Of a stretch of DNA of 64,000 nucleotides, positions 1 to 8,417 are shown one piece after another. This stretch comes from Bin87 sp965197635 (GTDB lineage: Bacteria; Chloroflexota; Dehalococcoidia; Lucifugimonadales; UBA3495). The DNA lies in the NCBI GenBank assembly GCA_965197635.1, contig CBDANN010000008.1, positions 558,001 to 622,000 on the forward strand, read 5' to 3'. Made by a program: the position numbers and the translations under genes. Every line of letters begins with the position of its first letter. Position 1 is the first letter of the stretch. Below the pieces are notes generated by a model. That model was not told the DNA's origin. It made no database searches and was given only the letters and a program-made list of their open reading frames with translations.

Positions 1-1
1 T

Positions 2-456
2 GCCAGAGTAGTCGCAATGCGCTCGGATACACGAGTGCTGTCCAACGTTTGGTGGCCAGTTAAAGTTGATCGAGAAGGCACTGATTCGTAGTTCGCCGTA
101 TTAATGTGTTGATCGAGAAGGCACTAGCAGTCTGGCTGAACTCCAGCATCGGTCTACTTACCACTTTGGCGGAGCGCACCAGTACAGAGGGCGGCTGGGT
201 TGCCATAAAGAAAGCAGACCTGGAGCAATTGCCAGTTTTGGACATGCGGGCGATTTCGCACGCACAGGTTCAGCGTTTATCAGAACTGTTTGACCGGATG
301 GCGGAGGAAGAGTTTGAGCGTCTGCCGGCAATGGCCCAATGTCCAGCGCGGCGGCGTCTGGACGACGGTATCGCCGCAATCCTGGGCCTGCCCAACTTAG
401 CGGGCCTGCGCCGGCTGCTGGCGACGGAGCCGGTAGTATCCAACCGCCGGTTGTAG
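2..456 (+). pseudogene. C-terminal remnant of an N-6 adenine DNA methylase, frameshifted
   Basis: Reading from base 2, the peptide runs through RSDTRVLSNVWWPV and then stops. A second frame from base 106 continues with KALAVWLNSSIGLL and the segment around KKADLEQLPVLD. Together these match the C-terminal region of class I SAM-dependent DNA methylases of the kind found with restriction systems. The catalytic NPPY domain would lie before base 1, so only the tail is in the window. The break falls on an 18-bp direct repeat (65-82 and 108-125). Removing one repeat unit alone does not restore the frame, so the gene is decayed. Family assignment is from motif resemblance. Confidence 0.5.
65..125. 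repeat. 18-bp direct repeat, 43-bp offset
   Basis: The 18-mer starting GTTGATCGAGAAGG occurs at 65-82 and again at 108-125. It sits exactly where the methylase reading frame breaks, which suggests a local duplication contributed to gene decay. Confidence 0.8.
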
Positions 457-551
457 GAAGTGTCCGAGCCGTCTTGACGCAGTGCAGCCGGCCAGCCACA
501 ATCAATGCTGAACTGACGAGAACCATAATTGCCGGTGCTGCGGGGTGCAAT

Positions 552-980
552 ATGAAATTGCGCGGCGTAATCAAAGGACAGACCATAGAGTTGGATATAC
601 CTACCGGCCTGGCGGAAGGCCAGCAGGTAGAAGTCGAAATCCGAGTGCCCGACGAGTTGGTTGAGGCGGCGGCGGAAAAAGAGCGCGCGGCCCGCCGGCG
701 TTACCCCACGCCGGAAGAGCTGGAAGCCAGAATCGCCGCCGACCCGGAGTTCGAGGAGATACGCATGGCCAGGAAACTCAGGAATGAGCAGGAACAGAGA
801 GGGGGTGTGTATCACGGCAGTATCGTTGTGCGGATGCGGGCTGCCCGGGCTGTTGCAGAGGACATTGCATTCGAAGGTTGGAGCACGCCGGAGGAACTGG
901 AAGCCAGATTCATCGCCGCGCTGCAGATTGAAAACAGCCGGGATAACGTACAAAGTCAGAGTGAAGATAGGGGCCTATGA
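552..980 (+). CDS. Putative antitoxin partner of the PIN toxin
   Basis: A 142-residue charged protein starting MKLRGVIKGQTIELD, the beta-strand style N terminus common in small antitoxins that precede VapC toxins. A motif TPEELEAR occurs twice (about residues 54 and 117), so the C-terminal half looks internally duplicated. The ATG at 552 is chosen over upstream in-frame codons because the recognisable N terminus begins there. Its stop overlaps the toxin start (ATGA at 977-980), the usual translational coupling of toxin-antitoxin pairs. Function is inferred mainly from this coupling and the N terminus. I cannot name the antitoxin family. Confidence 0.6.
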   Translation: MKLRGVIKGQTIELDIPTGLAEGQQVEVEIRVPDELVEAAAEKERAARRRYPTPEELEARIAADPEFEEIRMARKLRNEQEQRGGVYHGSIVVRMRAARAVAEDIAFEGWSTPEELEARFIAALQIENSRDNVQSQSEDRGL

Positions 981-1414
981 ATGTCTATACGATTGACACC
1001 AGCGCCCTGGTCAAGTATGTCCTCACTGAGGAATATTCCGATGCTGTTGACGACATGGTTTCGTTGCATCGCTCCGCGGCGATACAGTTAATTGCGCCCG
1101 ACTATGTTCTGGTTGAATGCGCGAGTGTGCTGTGGCAGCGGGTGCAGCGGGGTGACCTTGATATTGGCGGCTTGATGCCCGCGTTTAGTATGTTGCAAGC
1201 CGTCGGCATCCGCCTCTTTCCACAAAGCGAGTTGCTGGAAGAAGCCCTGCTTTTCGCCGCCAGCGCGGGCATCGCCGTCTATGACGCTCTGTTCTGTGTG
1301 CTGGCCCGGCAGGAAGATGCGCCACTAATCACCGACGATGGGCCATTGGTCAACCGCTCAGTAGGCACGGGAATCCGAGCGCTCACGCTCGCGGAGTGGG
1401 CTGGGATAGCCTGA
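977..1414 (+). CDS. PIN-domain ribonuclease toxin, VapC-like
   Basis: A 145-residue PIN domain. Visible acidic residues fit the metal site: Asp in YTIDTSALVK near the N terminus, Glu in YVLVECASV near residue 48, Asp in AVYDALF near 99, and the DD in PLITDDGPLV near 117. PIN toxins of toxin-antitoxin pairs cleave RNA (family knowledge). It overlaps the upstream antitoxin-like gene by 4 bp, so the two should be one transcript. It is followed 10 bp later by miaA. Confidence 0.8.
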   Translation: MNVYTIDTSALVKYVLTEEYSDAVDDMVSLHRSAAIQLIAPDYVLVECASVLWQRVQRGDLDIGGLMPAFSMLQAVGIRLFPQSELLEEALLFAASAGIAVYDALFCVLARQEDAPLITDDGPLVNRSVGTGIRALTLAEWAGIA

Positions 1415-1424
1415 AAGCCGCGCC

Positions 1425-2381
1425 GTGTCCCCGCAACTTCCCCTCATCGCCGTCGTCGGCCCCACCGCGGTGGGCAAGACCGCACTAGCGATCCAACTGG
1501 CCCAAAGATTTGACGGCGAAATCGTCAACGCGGACAGCCGTCAGGTCTATACCGGCATGGACATCGGCACGGCCAAGCCAACTGCCATTGAACTTCAGGC
1601 GGCCCGCCACCACCTCATCGACATCCGCAAGCCCAGCGCTCCCCTCAGCTTGGGGGAATACCTGCCATTGGCCCGGCAGTCAATCGCGGACTTAGAGGCT
1701 CGTGGCAAACTTCCTATCCTATGTGGGGGAACCGGTCAGTACGTCTGGGCGTTGCTGGAAGGATGGAACGTACCGGCGGTGCCCCCAAACGCAGAACTCA
1801 GGGCCGACCTGGAACGACGCGCCGCCATCGAGGGGACGGATGTCCTATGGAATGAGTTGTGCCGTTTGGACCCGCATCGGGCGGCCTCCGTAGGTCCCGA
1901 CAATACCCGCCGCATCATTCGAGCATTGGAAATTGTCCACGCAACCGGACCAGGGACAGTCGCTGACGAGAAAAGCTCCCAGCCGCCCTACCGCACCCTC
2001 GTCATAGGTCTCACCGCCGACCGCGCTGCGTTGTACGATCGGATTGACGCCCGGTTTGACGCGATGATGGTCGTTGGCCTGCTGGACGAAGCTCGCCGTC
2101 TCTCCGCAGCCGGCTACACGCTGGGCAGCGGCCCTCTCTCGGGAATGGGGTACACGCAGCTTGGCGAATACCTGGCGGGGGAGATGACCCGGTGCGAAGC
2201 GGTGGCACGCGCCAAGACGCAAACCCACCGGCTGGTGCGCCGGCAGTACACCTGGTTCAAGCTGTCAGACAAACGCATCGCATGGCTGGATGCAACGGAG
2301 ACTCTGCCATTAGAGCAAGCGCTGCTGCTGGTGCGGGATTTCCTGGAGGCCGAAACCGGGTGTGGTACAATCTCGCCGTAA
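1425..2381 (+). CDS. miaA: tRNA dimethylallyltransferase
   Basis: A 318-residue protein, normal length for MiaA, which transfers dimethylallyl from DMAPP to A37 of tRNAs reading UNN codons. Seen directly: the P-loop GPTAVGKTALA, the substrate loop NADSRQVYTGMDIGTAKP and the HHLID motif. The start is GTG at 1425, giving MSPQLPLIAVVGPTA, since no ATG precedes the P-loop. It ends 34 bp before the dapF ATG, and a TACAAT hexamer at 2366-2371 near its end could be a promoter -10 element for dapF. Confidence 0.95.
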   Translation: MSPQLPLIAVVGPTAVGKTALAIQLAQRFDGEIVNADSRQVYTGMDIGTAKPTAIELQAARHHLIDIRKPSAPLSLGEYLPLARQSIADLEARGKLPILCGGTGQYVWALLEGWNVPAVPPNAELRADLERRAAIEGTDVLWNELCRLDPHRAASVGPDNTRRIIRALEIVHATGPGTVADEKSSQPPYRTLVIGLTADRAALYDRIDARFDAMMVVGLLDEARRLSAAGYTLGSGPLSGMGYTQLGEYLAGEMTRCEAVARAKTQTHRLVRRQYTWFKLSDKRIAWLDATETLPLEQALLLVRDFLEAETGCGTISP

Positions 2382-2415
2382 AGGCCAACGGTCAAATTGG
2401 GACAGGAGTCCGGCG

Positions 2416-3273
2416 ATGGAATTCACCAAGATGCACGGCGCTGGCAACGACTACGTGTACATTGACGCCCGGTCGATGCCAGAACGTGACTGGGGCAGCC
2501 TCTCCCGAACAATCAGCGACCGGCATTTCGGAGTGGGTGGCGACGGCCTGATTTTGGTGATGAATTCAGAAGTGGCTGACCTGCAAATGAGGATGTTCAA
2601 CTCCGACGGTTCGGAAGGGGAGATGTGCGGCAACGGCATCCGCTGTTTCGCCAAATACGCGATTGAACGGGGCATCGTGTCTCATACTGCGACGCAAGTT
2701 ACCGTGGACACTCTGGCGGGCGTTCGCACGGTCTTCCCGCGTTACGATGGAACAGGTGTCGGCTCGGCCCGTGTCAGCATGGGTGAGCCAAAATTCGCGG
2801 CGACGGAGATACCCGTTAACCTTGACCCTGCCATCAATACCCAGTCCGGTCCCATCGTCAATTACGCGGTCCATCCAGGCGACTTCCGACTGTTTTTCAC
2901 TTTCGTGTCCATGGGGAACCCCCACGCGGTGACCTTCATCGACCAGCCTGTGGAGGAGTTTCCGTTGCGCAATATTGGGCCGCTGGTGGAACGACATCCC
3001 ATTTTTCCCAAGCGGGTCAACTTTGAGATCGTGAATATACGCGAAGACGGCAACCTTGATGCCCGGGTGTGGGAGCGAGGTTCAGGGGAGACTATGGCCT
3101 GCGGCACCGGCGCTTGCGCCATTGCCGTGGCTTCGCGATTGCTGGGGCACACCGGCGACCGCGTGGCGGTCAGCTTGCCCGGGGGCACTCTCAATATCGA
3201 ATGGAACGGCGACGGCGAGGTCTTCCTGGAAGGTCCGGCGGCCGAAGTTTTTAGCGGAGTTTGGACAGAATGA
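2416..3273 (+). CDS. dapF: Diaminopimelate epimerase
   Basis: Converts LL- to meso-diaminopimelate in the cytoplasm for lysine and peptidoglycan. The two catalytic cysteines are visible in EMCGNGIRC and in MACGTGACA, and the N terminus FTKMHGAGNDY is characteristic. I use ATG 2416 (285 aa) rather than an upstream start at 2362, because AGGAG at 2404-2408 sits 7 bp before it and homologues start at this FTKMHG. It overlaps the next gene by ATGA. The nearby dapL at 5421 supplies the preceding step, so the two form most of the aminotransferase DAP branch, although an unrelated cassette separates them. Confidence 0.95.
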   Translation: MEFTKMHGAGNDYVYIDARSMPERDWGSLSRTISDRHFGVGGDGLILVMNSEVADLQMRMFNSDGSEGEMCGNGIRCFAKYAIERGIVSHTATQVTVDTLAGVRTVFPRYDGTGVGSARVSMGEPKFAATEIPVNLDPAINTQSGPIVNYAVHPGDFRLFFTFVSMGNPHAVTFIDQPVEEFPLRNIGPLVERHPIFPKRVNFEIVNIREDGNLDARVWERGSGETMACGTGACAIAVASRLLGHTGDRVAVSLPGGTLNIEWNGDGEVFLEGPAAEVFSGVWTE

Positions 3274-3950
3274 GCAACTACGTAACCGGCCCGACCACTT
3301 TCGACCAACTGCGCTGGTCTTCGCAGGCGTTCCGCAGCCTGGCAGATGACGCCCTGTGCATCGCCGCCCGGGCTCCTGATTTCCGGCAAGGGTTGTTGGA
3401 AGGCAGAGACGCCGCCAACTGGTCCGCCCTGGTGCGATACGTCAACCAGTGGGGATGTCGCATTCCCCACTCCAAGGCCGACGGCATCGCCGCTGCGGTA
3501 AGCGCGGCGACCCCATTTGTGGGACCGCTGGCGGCTTCGGCGTTGGAGTTCGATGACCTGCGCTGCGCCACGCTGGCCGTGGTGGAGCGCGCGTACGATT
3601 GCCTTACGGAGGCCAACGGGGTTGGTCCCACTGCGGCGTCGGCCCTTTTGACGGCTTTGAACCCGCAACTGTTCGTGTCCTGGGGCGCCGGCATAAGAGA
3701 CGCCTATTTCCCCAACGATCGAGCCAACGGCGCTACTTACGCCCAATTCCTCACCATCATGCGGATGGCTGCCCTGTCGGTAGCTGCGGACGCTCGCAGC
3801 AACCATGGGATTGAAGACGCGGCTGGCCACCTTTCCGCCGACTTGGGTATCAACCCACCATTCAGCCTGGCGAAATTCATCGACGAATACAACTGGCTCA
3901 CGCTGGAGCGGGAGATGGTCTTCCAGCCGGAGGTTGCGGCGGCGGTGTAG
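3270..3950 (+). CDS. Unknown protein with helix-hairpin-helix-like domain (domain X)
   Basis: A 226-residue soluble protein that I do not recognise. Its most telling stretch is NGVGPTAASALLTALNP (residues 116-132), resembling the GxG hairpin of DNA-binding HhH folds, followed by a conserved SWGAGIRDAYF. The C-terminal third (SLAKFIDEYNWL) is strikingly like the C terminus of the fusion protein at 4316-5428 (TLAKFIDEYNFL), so the two are paralogues flanking a HigB-like toxin. The ATG at 3270 overlaps the dapF stop by 4 bp and fits better than TTG 3261. DNA binding is inferred. It may act as part of the toxin cassette. Confidence 0.7.
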   Translation: MSNYVTGPTTFDQLRWSSQAFRSLADDALCIAARAPDFRQGLLEGRDAANWSALVRYVNQWGCRIPHSKADGIAAAVSAATPFVGPLAASALEFDDLRCATLAVVERAYDCLTEANGVGPTAASALLTALNPQLFVSWGAGIRDAYFPNDRANGATYAQFLTIMRMAALSVAADARSNHGIEDAAGHLSADLGINPPFSLAKFIDEYNWLTLEREMVFQPEVAAAV

Positions 3951-3959
3951 TGGCGCGTA

Positions 3960-4316
3960 ATGGCGTGGGAGATTGAGTACACGAACGCGTTCAACCAGTG
4001 GTGGGATACTCTTACTGAGCGGGAGCAGGACGTTCTGCGCGGCAAAATCAATAGGCTCGCGTTCTATGGACGTGGTTTGAGCGGACCTCATTCAAAGCCA
4101 CTTAAGGGATTACGTCATCCGTTGCACGAATTGAGGGGTCAAAATTCTGGTCGGCCATTGCGCGTTTTCTACGCGTTTGACCCACGGGAAACGGCAATTG
4201 TCCTGATTGGGGGCGACAAAACCGGGGATATGGATTTTTATAAGAGCTATGGGCCCATAGCTCTTGACCTCTATGATGCGCACATCGCTCGTCTGGAAAG
4301 AGAAGGATTAATCTGA
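3960..4316 (+). CDS. RelE/ParE-superfamily toxin, HigB (phage Gp49) type
   Basis: A 118-residue protein with the family signature: EYTNAFNQWWDTLTERE, the KINRLAFYGRGLSGPHSKPL segment, HELRGQ, RPLRVFYAFDP, and AIVLIGGDKTG before YDAHI. Known members are ribosome-dependent mRNA interferases normally followed by an XRE-type antitoxin. Here the following gene starts inside the toxin stop (TGATG at 4314-4318) and carries an antitoxin-like N terminus, matching that toxin-first order. It starts 9 bp after the domain-X gene, so the cassette is likely co-transcribed. Confidence 0.85.
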   Translation: MAWEIEYTNAFNQWWDTLTEREQDVLRGKINRLAFYGRGLSGPHSKPLKGLRHPLHELRGQNSGRPLRVFYAFDPRETAIVLIGGDKTGDMDFYKSYGPIALDLYDAHIARLEREGLI

Positions 4317-5428
4317 TGAGTGGCCGGCATAAATGGAGCGAACTGAATCGGAATTTATCTCCCGAGAGCCGGCAACGCATCGCGGAAGTAGAGGCCGAGA
4401 CCGACGCCACTCTACCCCCGGACGAACCCTGCGCCGTGGTACCGATGCGGATGCTGAGAGAGTTGGAAGATACCCCGATGTCCGAACTCGAGATAGCGCT
4501 GCAAACTGACGAGGCCGGCGTGCTGACCTTTGAAGAATGCGACGACCCCAGGGTTTCGCAACTGCGTTCTTACGCTACCGCCATGGGGGCGCGGCTAAAA
4601 ATCGTCATTGACTTCCCCGACTACGAGGTTATTCTCGCCGACTTTTACCAGAGACGGCGTTGGCCAGCCCCTCCAATCAAAAAACCGGCCGCTCGTATTT
4701 CCGGTTATCGGCGGTACGAAATTCCCGAACCTCCCACTACCTACGCTCAAATCCAATGGGCCGCGAAAGCGTACAACCAACACAAGGACGGGCCCCGTTA
4801 CAACGCCGCCTACGGGAAGGTGAATACCTCCGAGTTTCGCGAGTCTCTGATACGCTACTGCTCCAATTACGAAATCGAGCGCTTGCTGGAGTTCCTCAAC
4901 CGTTGGGACAGCCGGCGCTCCTACAAAGATACTGCTCCAGTATTATTGGAATCTGTGCCCGACGCTATCAGCACTTTAAGGCATTTGACGACTGAACTGC
5001 CCGATAACGGCGGACTTGACGATTGGGACGCGACACTGGTGATGCGGGCAATCGATCGGCTGATGGCCGATAAAGGGGTAAGCGCAACTATCGCCTCAAA
5101 GATCCTTGCCGTGGTAAACCCCGAGTTGTTTCTCCCTTGGGACAACAGCATCCAGCAAGCCTATTTCCCTGGAACCCGACCGGGTACCCCCGGGGCCGGC
5201 GCCCGCTATGCCAGTTTTATCAACAATATGACCGTGGCGGCGATGTCTATTCGCAAGGACGCTCTGGCTCACCTCGGCATCGCCGACCCGGCTGACCATC
5301 TATCCAAAACCCTCGGCCACCACCCTGCTTACACCCTCGCCAAGTTCATCGACGAGTATAATTTCCTCATCATATCCAAAGGTGAGACTTACCCCGGTAC
5401 CCTAGCCACCCAGGAGCACCATGCCTAA
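4316..5428 (+). CDS. HigA-like antitoxin N terminus fused to domain X
   Basis: A 370-residue protein in two parts. Residues 1-110 (KWSELNRNLSPESRQRI to MGARLKIVIDFPDYEV) match the frame of XRE antitoxins that follow HigB-like toxins, but the central helix-turn-helix is poorly conserved. Residues about 145-365 are a second copy of the domain in the 3270-3950 gene, including GVSATIASKILAVVNP (254-269), PWDNSIQQAYFPG and TLAKFIDEYNFL. I know no named family with this fusion. The stop overlaps the dapL start by 8 bp. The neutralising role is inferred from position and the N terminus. Confidence 0.7.
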   Translation: MSGRHKWSELNRNLSPESRQRIAEVEAETDATLPPDEPCAVVPMRMLRELEDTPMSELEIALQTDEAGVLTFEECDDPRVSQLRSYATAMGARLKIVIDFPDYEVILADFYQRRRWPAPPIKKPAARISGYRRYEIPEPPTTYAQIQWAAKAYNQHKDGPRYNAAYGKVNTSEFRESLIRYCSNYEIERLLEFLNRWDSRRSYKDTAPVLLESVPDAISTLRHLTTELPDNGGLDDWDATLVMRAIDRLMADKGVSATIASKILAVVNPELFLPWDNSIQQAYFPGTRPGTPGAGARYASFINNMTVAAMSIRKDALAHLGIADPADHLSKTLGHHPAYTLAKFIDEYNFLIISKGETYPGTLATQEHHA

Positions 5429-6599
5429 CCTATCCCAACGCCTCGGCAAGCTCGCCCCGTACCCATTCGTTGAAATCTCCCGCATCATCGCCGAAAAACG
5501 CGCTGCCGGCGCCGACGTGGTGACCTTCGGCATCGGTGACCCGGACATCCCGACGCCGCAGCCCATCATCGACCGGCTGCTGACGGCTTCGCAGGATCCT
5601 CCCAACCACCGGTATCCGGAGACCGACGGCCTGCCCGAGATGCGGAGGGCGGTTGCTCACTGGTACAAACAGCGTTTTGACGTTGACCTGGACCCGGACA
5701 CCGAAGTGCTGCCACTCATTGGGGCTAAGGAGGGCATCGGCCACGCGGCCTTTTGCTTCCTCGATCCGGGTGACCTTGCCCTGGTGCCAGACCCGGCGTA
5801 CCCGGTGTACGCAGTGGGCACCATGTTTGCCGGAGCCGAGAGTTACGTAATGCCGCTCTACGAGCGCAACGGCTGGCTGCCGGAGTTGGACGCGATCCCG
5901 GACGACGTGGCCCGACAAGCCAAGTTGATGTGGCTGAACTATCCCAACAACCCGACCAGCGCGGTGGCCTCGCAAGAAGATTTGGAATCAGCCCTGCGGT
6001 ACTGCCGGGAACACGACATCGCGATGCTTCACGACGCGGCCTACTCTGAAGTCGGCTACGACGGCTACCGGGCCGGCAGCATGATGCAGCTGGAAGGCGC
6101 CAAAGATGTTGGGCTGGAGTTCCATTCCCTGTCCAAGACCTACAACATGACCGGTTGGCGCATGGGCATGGCGGTGGGCAACGCCGATATGATCAAGGCG
6201 TTGTTCCAGATCAAGGCCAATCTGGACTCTGGCATTCCCCAGGCTATCCAGGAAATGTCCATGGAAGCGCTTACGGGGCCGCAGGACTGCATCGACGACA
6301 ACATTGCCATCTACCAGTGGCGGCGCGACCGGGTACTACAGGCTTTGGCCCACATGGGCTTGAACGTGGAAACGCCCCGGGCCAGCCTGTACATCTGGGC
6401 TCCTGTGCCAGAGGGATTCACGTCTGCGGACTTCGCCGCCCGCCTGCTGGAAGAGATCGACATCGTGGTGACCCCCGGTTCTTCATACGGGCAGTACGGC
6501 GAGGGTTATATCCGCCTTTCCCTCACGACACCGGACGAACGCGTAGAAACGGGTTGCCAGCGCCTGGAAAGCTGGACGATCCCCGCGCCGCGCGTATAA
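5421..6599 (+). CDS. dapL: LL-diaminopimelate aminotransferase-like class I aminotransferase
   Basis: A 392-residue PLP enzyme of fold type I. Visible features: FGIGDPDIPTPQPI, YPETDGLPEMRRAV, LNYPNNPTSAV, the Asp in HDAAYSEV, and the lysine of SLSKTYNMTGWRMG that would bind PLP. This pattern is closest to DapL, which makes LL-DAP directly from tetrahydrodipicolinate, and dapF lies 2 kb upstream. A general alanine/aspartate aminotransferase of the same subfamily remains possible. CAGGAG at 5411-5416 precedes the ATG at 5421. Confidence 0.8.
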   Translation: MPNLSQRLGKLAPYPFVEISRIIAEKRAAGADVVTFGIGDPDIPTPQPIIDRLLTASQDPPNHRYPETDGLPEMRRAVAHWYKQRFDVDLDPDTEVLPLIGAKEGIGHAAFCFLDPGDLALVPDPAYPVYAVGTMFAGAESYVMPLYERNGWLPELDAIPDDVARQAKLMWLNYPNNPTSAVASQEDLESALRYCREHDIAMLHDAAYSEVGYDGYRAGSMMQLEGAKDVGLEFHSLSKTYNMTGWRMGMAVGNADMIKALFQIKANLDSGIPQAIQEMSMEALTGPQDCIDDNIAIYQWRRDRVLQALAHMGLNVETPRASLYIWAPVPEGFTSADFAARLLEEIDIVVTPGSSYGQYGEGYIRLSLTTPDERVETGCQRLESWTIPAPRV

Positions 6600-6638
6600 C
6601 CGGATATAATTACGGTAGCCACCCTCTCGAGGTTAGCC

Positions 6639-7214
6639 ATGACTAGCATAAAGGCACCCTCGGTTCTGATGACCGCAGATGAATTCCTGGCCATGGAGCC
6701 GGTTCCCGGTAGGCGCTACGAATTGATACGCGGCGTCCTTACGGAGAAAGATGTGGGCACAGGCCATCCTCACTCGATAACCGCGTTCCATATTGGCGGG
6801 GTTCTGTATTTGTACATTGATGCCACTGACTATGGTGTGGTTTGCGTTGGCGAACCCGGCTACCGGCTAGAGACCAACCCGGATACCGTGCGGTGCCCGG
6901 ATTTAGCCTGGTTCGCTCCCGGACGCATCCCACCTGGAACTACGGGCTTTCCTGACCTCACCCCAGATTTGTGCATTGAGGTAGCATCGCCCAGCAATTC
7001 CCGCCGCGACCGTCTGCTCTCGGACAAGGCGCGGACGTGGCTGGAGTTTGACGCACGCGAAGTCTGGGTACTCAACCCGGAAGACACCACCGTGACACAG
7101 TATCGCCCTGACATGCTTCCAGTTACGCTGGGAGAGGACGACGTTCTGGACCGGGAGGAACTGTTGCCGGGCTTCAGCGTGGCCGTCTGGCGACTGTTTC
7201 GCCGGCAGCGATAG
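6639..7214 (+). CDS. Uma2-family PD-(D/E)XK endonuclease-like protein
   Basis: A 191-residue DUF820/Uma2 protein. Seen: the opening MTADEFLAMEPVPGRRYELIRG, the acidic motif RCPDLAWF, and LCIEVASPSN, where Glu (and usually Lys) complete the nuclease core. These proteins are abundant in Chloroflexota and cyanobacteria, and no cellular role is established. A TATAAT hexamer at 6605-6610 upstream could be its -10 box, although I see no good -35. It lies 8 bp upstream of hflX. Confidence 0.85.
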   Translation: MTSIKAPSVLMTADEFLAMEPVPGRRYELIRGVLTEKDVGTGHPHSITAFHIGGVLYLYIDATDYGVVCVGEPGYRLETNPDTVRCPDLAWFAPGRIPPGTTGFPDLTPDLCIEVASPSNSRRDRLLSDKARTWLEFDAREVWVLNPEDTTVTQYRPDMLPVTLGEDDVLDREELLPGFSVAVWRLFRRQR

Positions 7215-7222
7215 CGGAAGAT

Positions 7223-8410
7223 ATGCCCAGATCACGCCAACCCAAGCCCACTGGCCCGCAGACCGAGCGGGCTGTTCTGGTGGCCGTTGAGGCGAAGAAG
7301 CGAGGCGAACAGCTTTGGGGATTGCACGATACCCTGGTTGAACTGGACTACCTGACCCGTTCGGCCGGGGCCGAGGTAGTGGCGACGATTTCACAGCGAG
7401 CCGACCGGATCACGCCAACCTACCTGGGTAAGGGCAAGTTGCAAGAATTACAGGGCATTCTCTCCGAAGAGCGTCCCGACGTGGTGATTTGCGACGATGA
7501 GCTGACCCCTACCCAGCAGCGCAATCTGGAAGCCGCCCTGCAGATCAAAGTAATCGACCGCACTGCCTTGATACTCGACGTGTTCGGCCGCCACGCCCGG
7601 ACACGGGAGGGTCAAATGCAGGTGGAGCTGGCGCAGCACCAGTACCTGCTCCCCCGTTTGATTGGCCAGTGGTCTCACCTGGAGCGCTTGGGCGGCGGGA
7701 TCGGTACGCGAGGCCCCGGGGAAACCCAGTTGGAGACCGACCGCCGCCTCATCCGCCGGCGCATCCAGAGGATCGAGTCGGAACTCGATAACGTCCGCAA
7801 GCGGCGCAGCCAATACCTGGAAAGACGGCGACGGTCCGCCACCCCCATGGCAACCTTGGTGGGCTACACCAACGCTGGCAAGAGCACGCTGTTCAACGCC
7901 CTCAGCAACGCCGGCGTCCCTGCCGAAGACCAGTTGTTCAACACGCTGGATCCGGTTACCCGCCGTTTGCGCCTGCCCGATGGAGGGGAACTGCTACTCA
8001 GCGACACTGTGGGGTTCATCCAAAAACTTTCTCCGACGGTGGTCGCCGCCTTCCGCGCCACCCTGGCTGAACTGAGCGAAGCCGATCTGCTGCTCCACGT
8101 TATTGACATAACCCATCCCAAAGCGCCTGAGCAGGCCGAGGTGGTAGAGCAGACCCTCAACGACCTCGACCTCGGCGGCAAGCCCCGGCTGCTCGTCATC
8201 AACAAGATGGACCTGCTGACGGACGACCCGGCGGACGTTGAGACCTTTGACCAAATTGACCTGTCGGTGATCGCCGCTGCCGATTCGCCGGCCGTCAACG
8301 GGCGCGTGTTCGTGTCGGCTGCGAAAGGATGGAACCTGCCGGCGCTTTTAAAGGCGGTTCGGTTGCAGGTAAGCGAACCTGTATCGTCCGTCGGATCTGC
8401 TGCCGTGTGA
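7223..8410 (+). CDS. hflX: Ribosome-associated GTPase HflX
   Basis: A 395-residue GTPase of normal HflX length. An N-terminal HflX domain (about 1-190) with GKGKLQEL and GTRGPGETQLETDRR precedes the G domain: G1 GYTNAGKSTLFN, G3 DTVGFIQ, G4 NKMD. HflX splits stalled or heat-damaged 70S ribosomes. Its ATG (7223) follows the Uma2 stop by 8 bp. A stretch TTTGACCAA near 8248 is ordinary in-frame coding sequence. Confidence 0.95.
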   Translation: MPRSRQPKPTGPQTERAVLVAVEAKKRGEQLWGLHDTLVELDYLTRSAGAEVVATISQRADRITPTYLGKGKLQELQGILSEERPDVVICDDELTPTQQRNLEAALQIKVIDRTALILDVFGRHARTREGQMQVELAQHQYLLPRLIGQWSHLERLGGGIGTRGPGETQLETDRRLIRRRIQRIESELDNVRKRRSQYLERRRRSATPMATLVGYTNAGKSTLFNALSNAGVPAEDQLFNTLDPVTRRLRLPDGGELLLSDTVGFIQKLSPTVVAAFRATLAELSEADLLLHVIDITHPKAPEQAEVVEQTLNDLDLGGKPRLLVINKMDLLTDDPADVETFDQIDLSVIAAADSPAVNGRVFVSAAKGWNLPALLKAVRLQVSEPVSSVGSAAV

Positions 8411-8417
8411 AGACGCT

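Noticed and set aside
158..953. Minus-strand ORFs across the methylase remnant and antitoxin
   Set aside because: They have low-complexity, Arg/Pro-rich translations typical of antisense frames in GC-rich DNA.
8240..8260. TTTGACCAA in hflX and TTGACCAAT in the HAD gene (near 17302)
   Set aside because: Both lie in uninterrupted conserved coding sequence, so they are chance matches and not microinserts.
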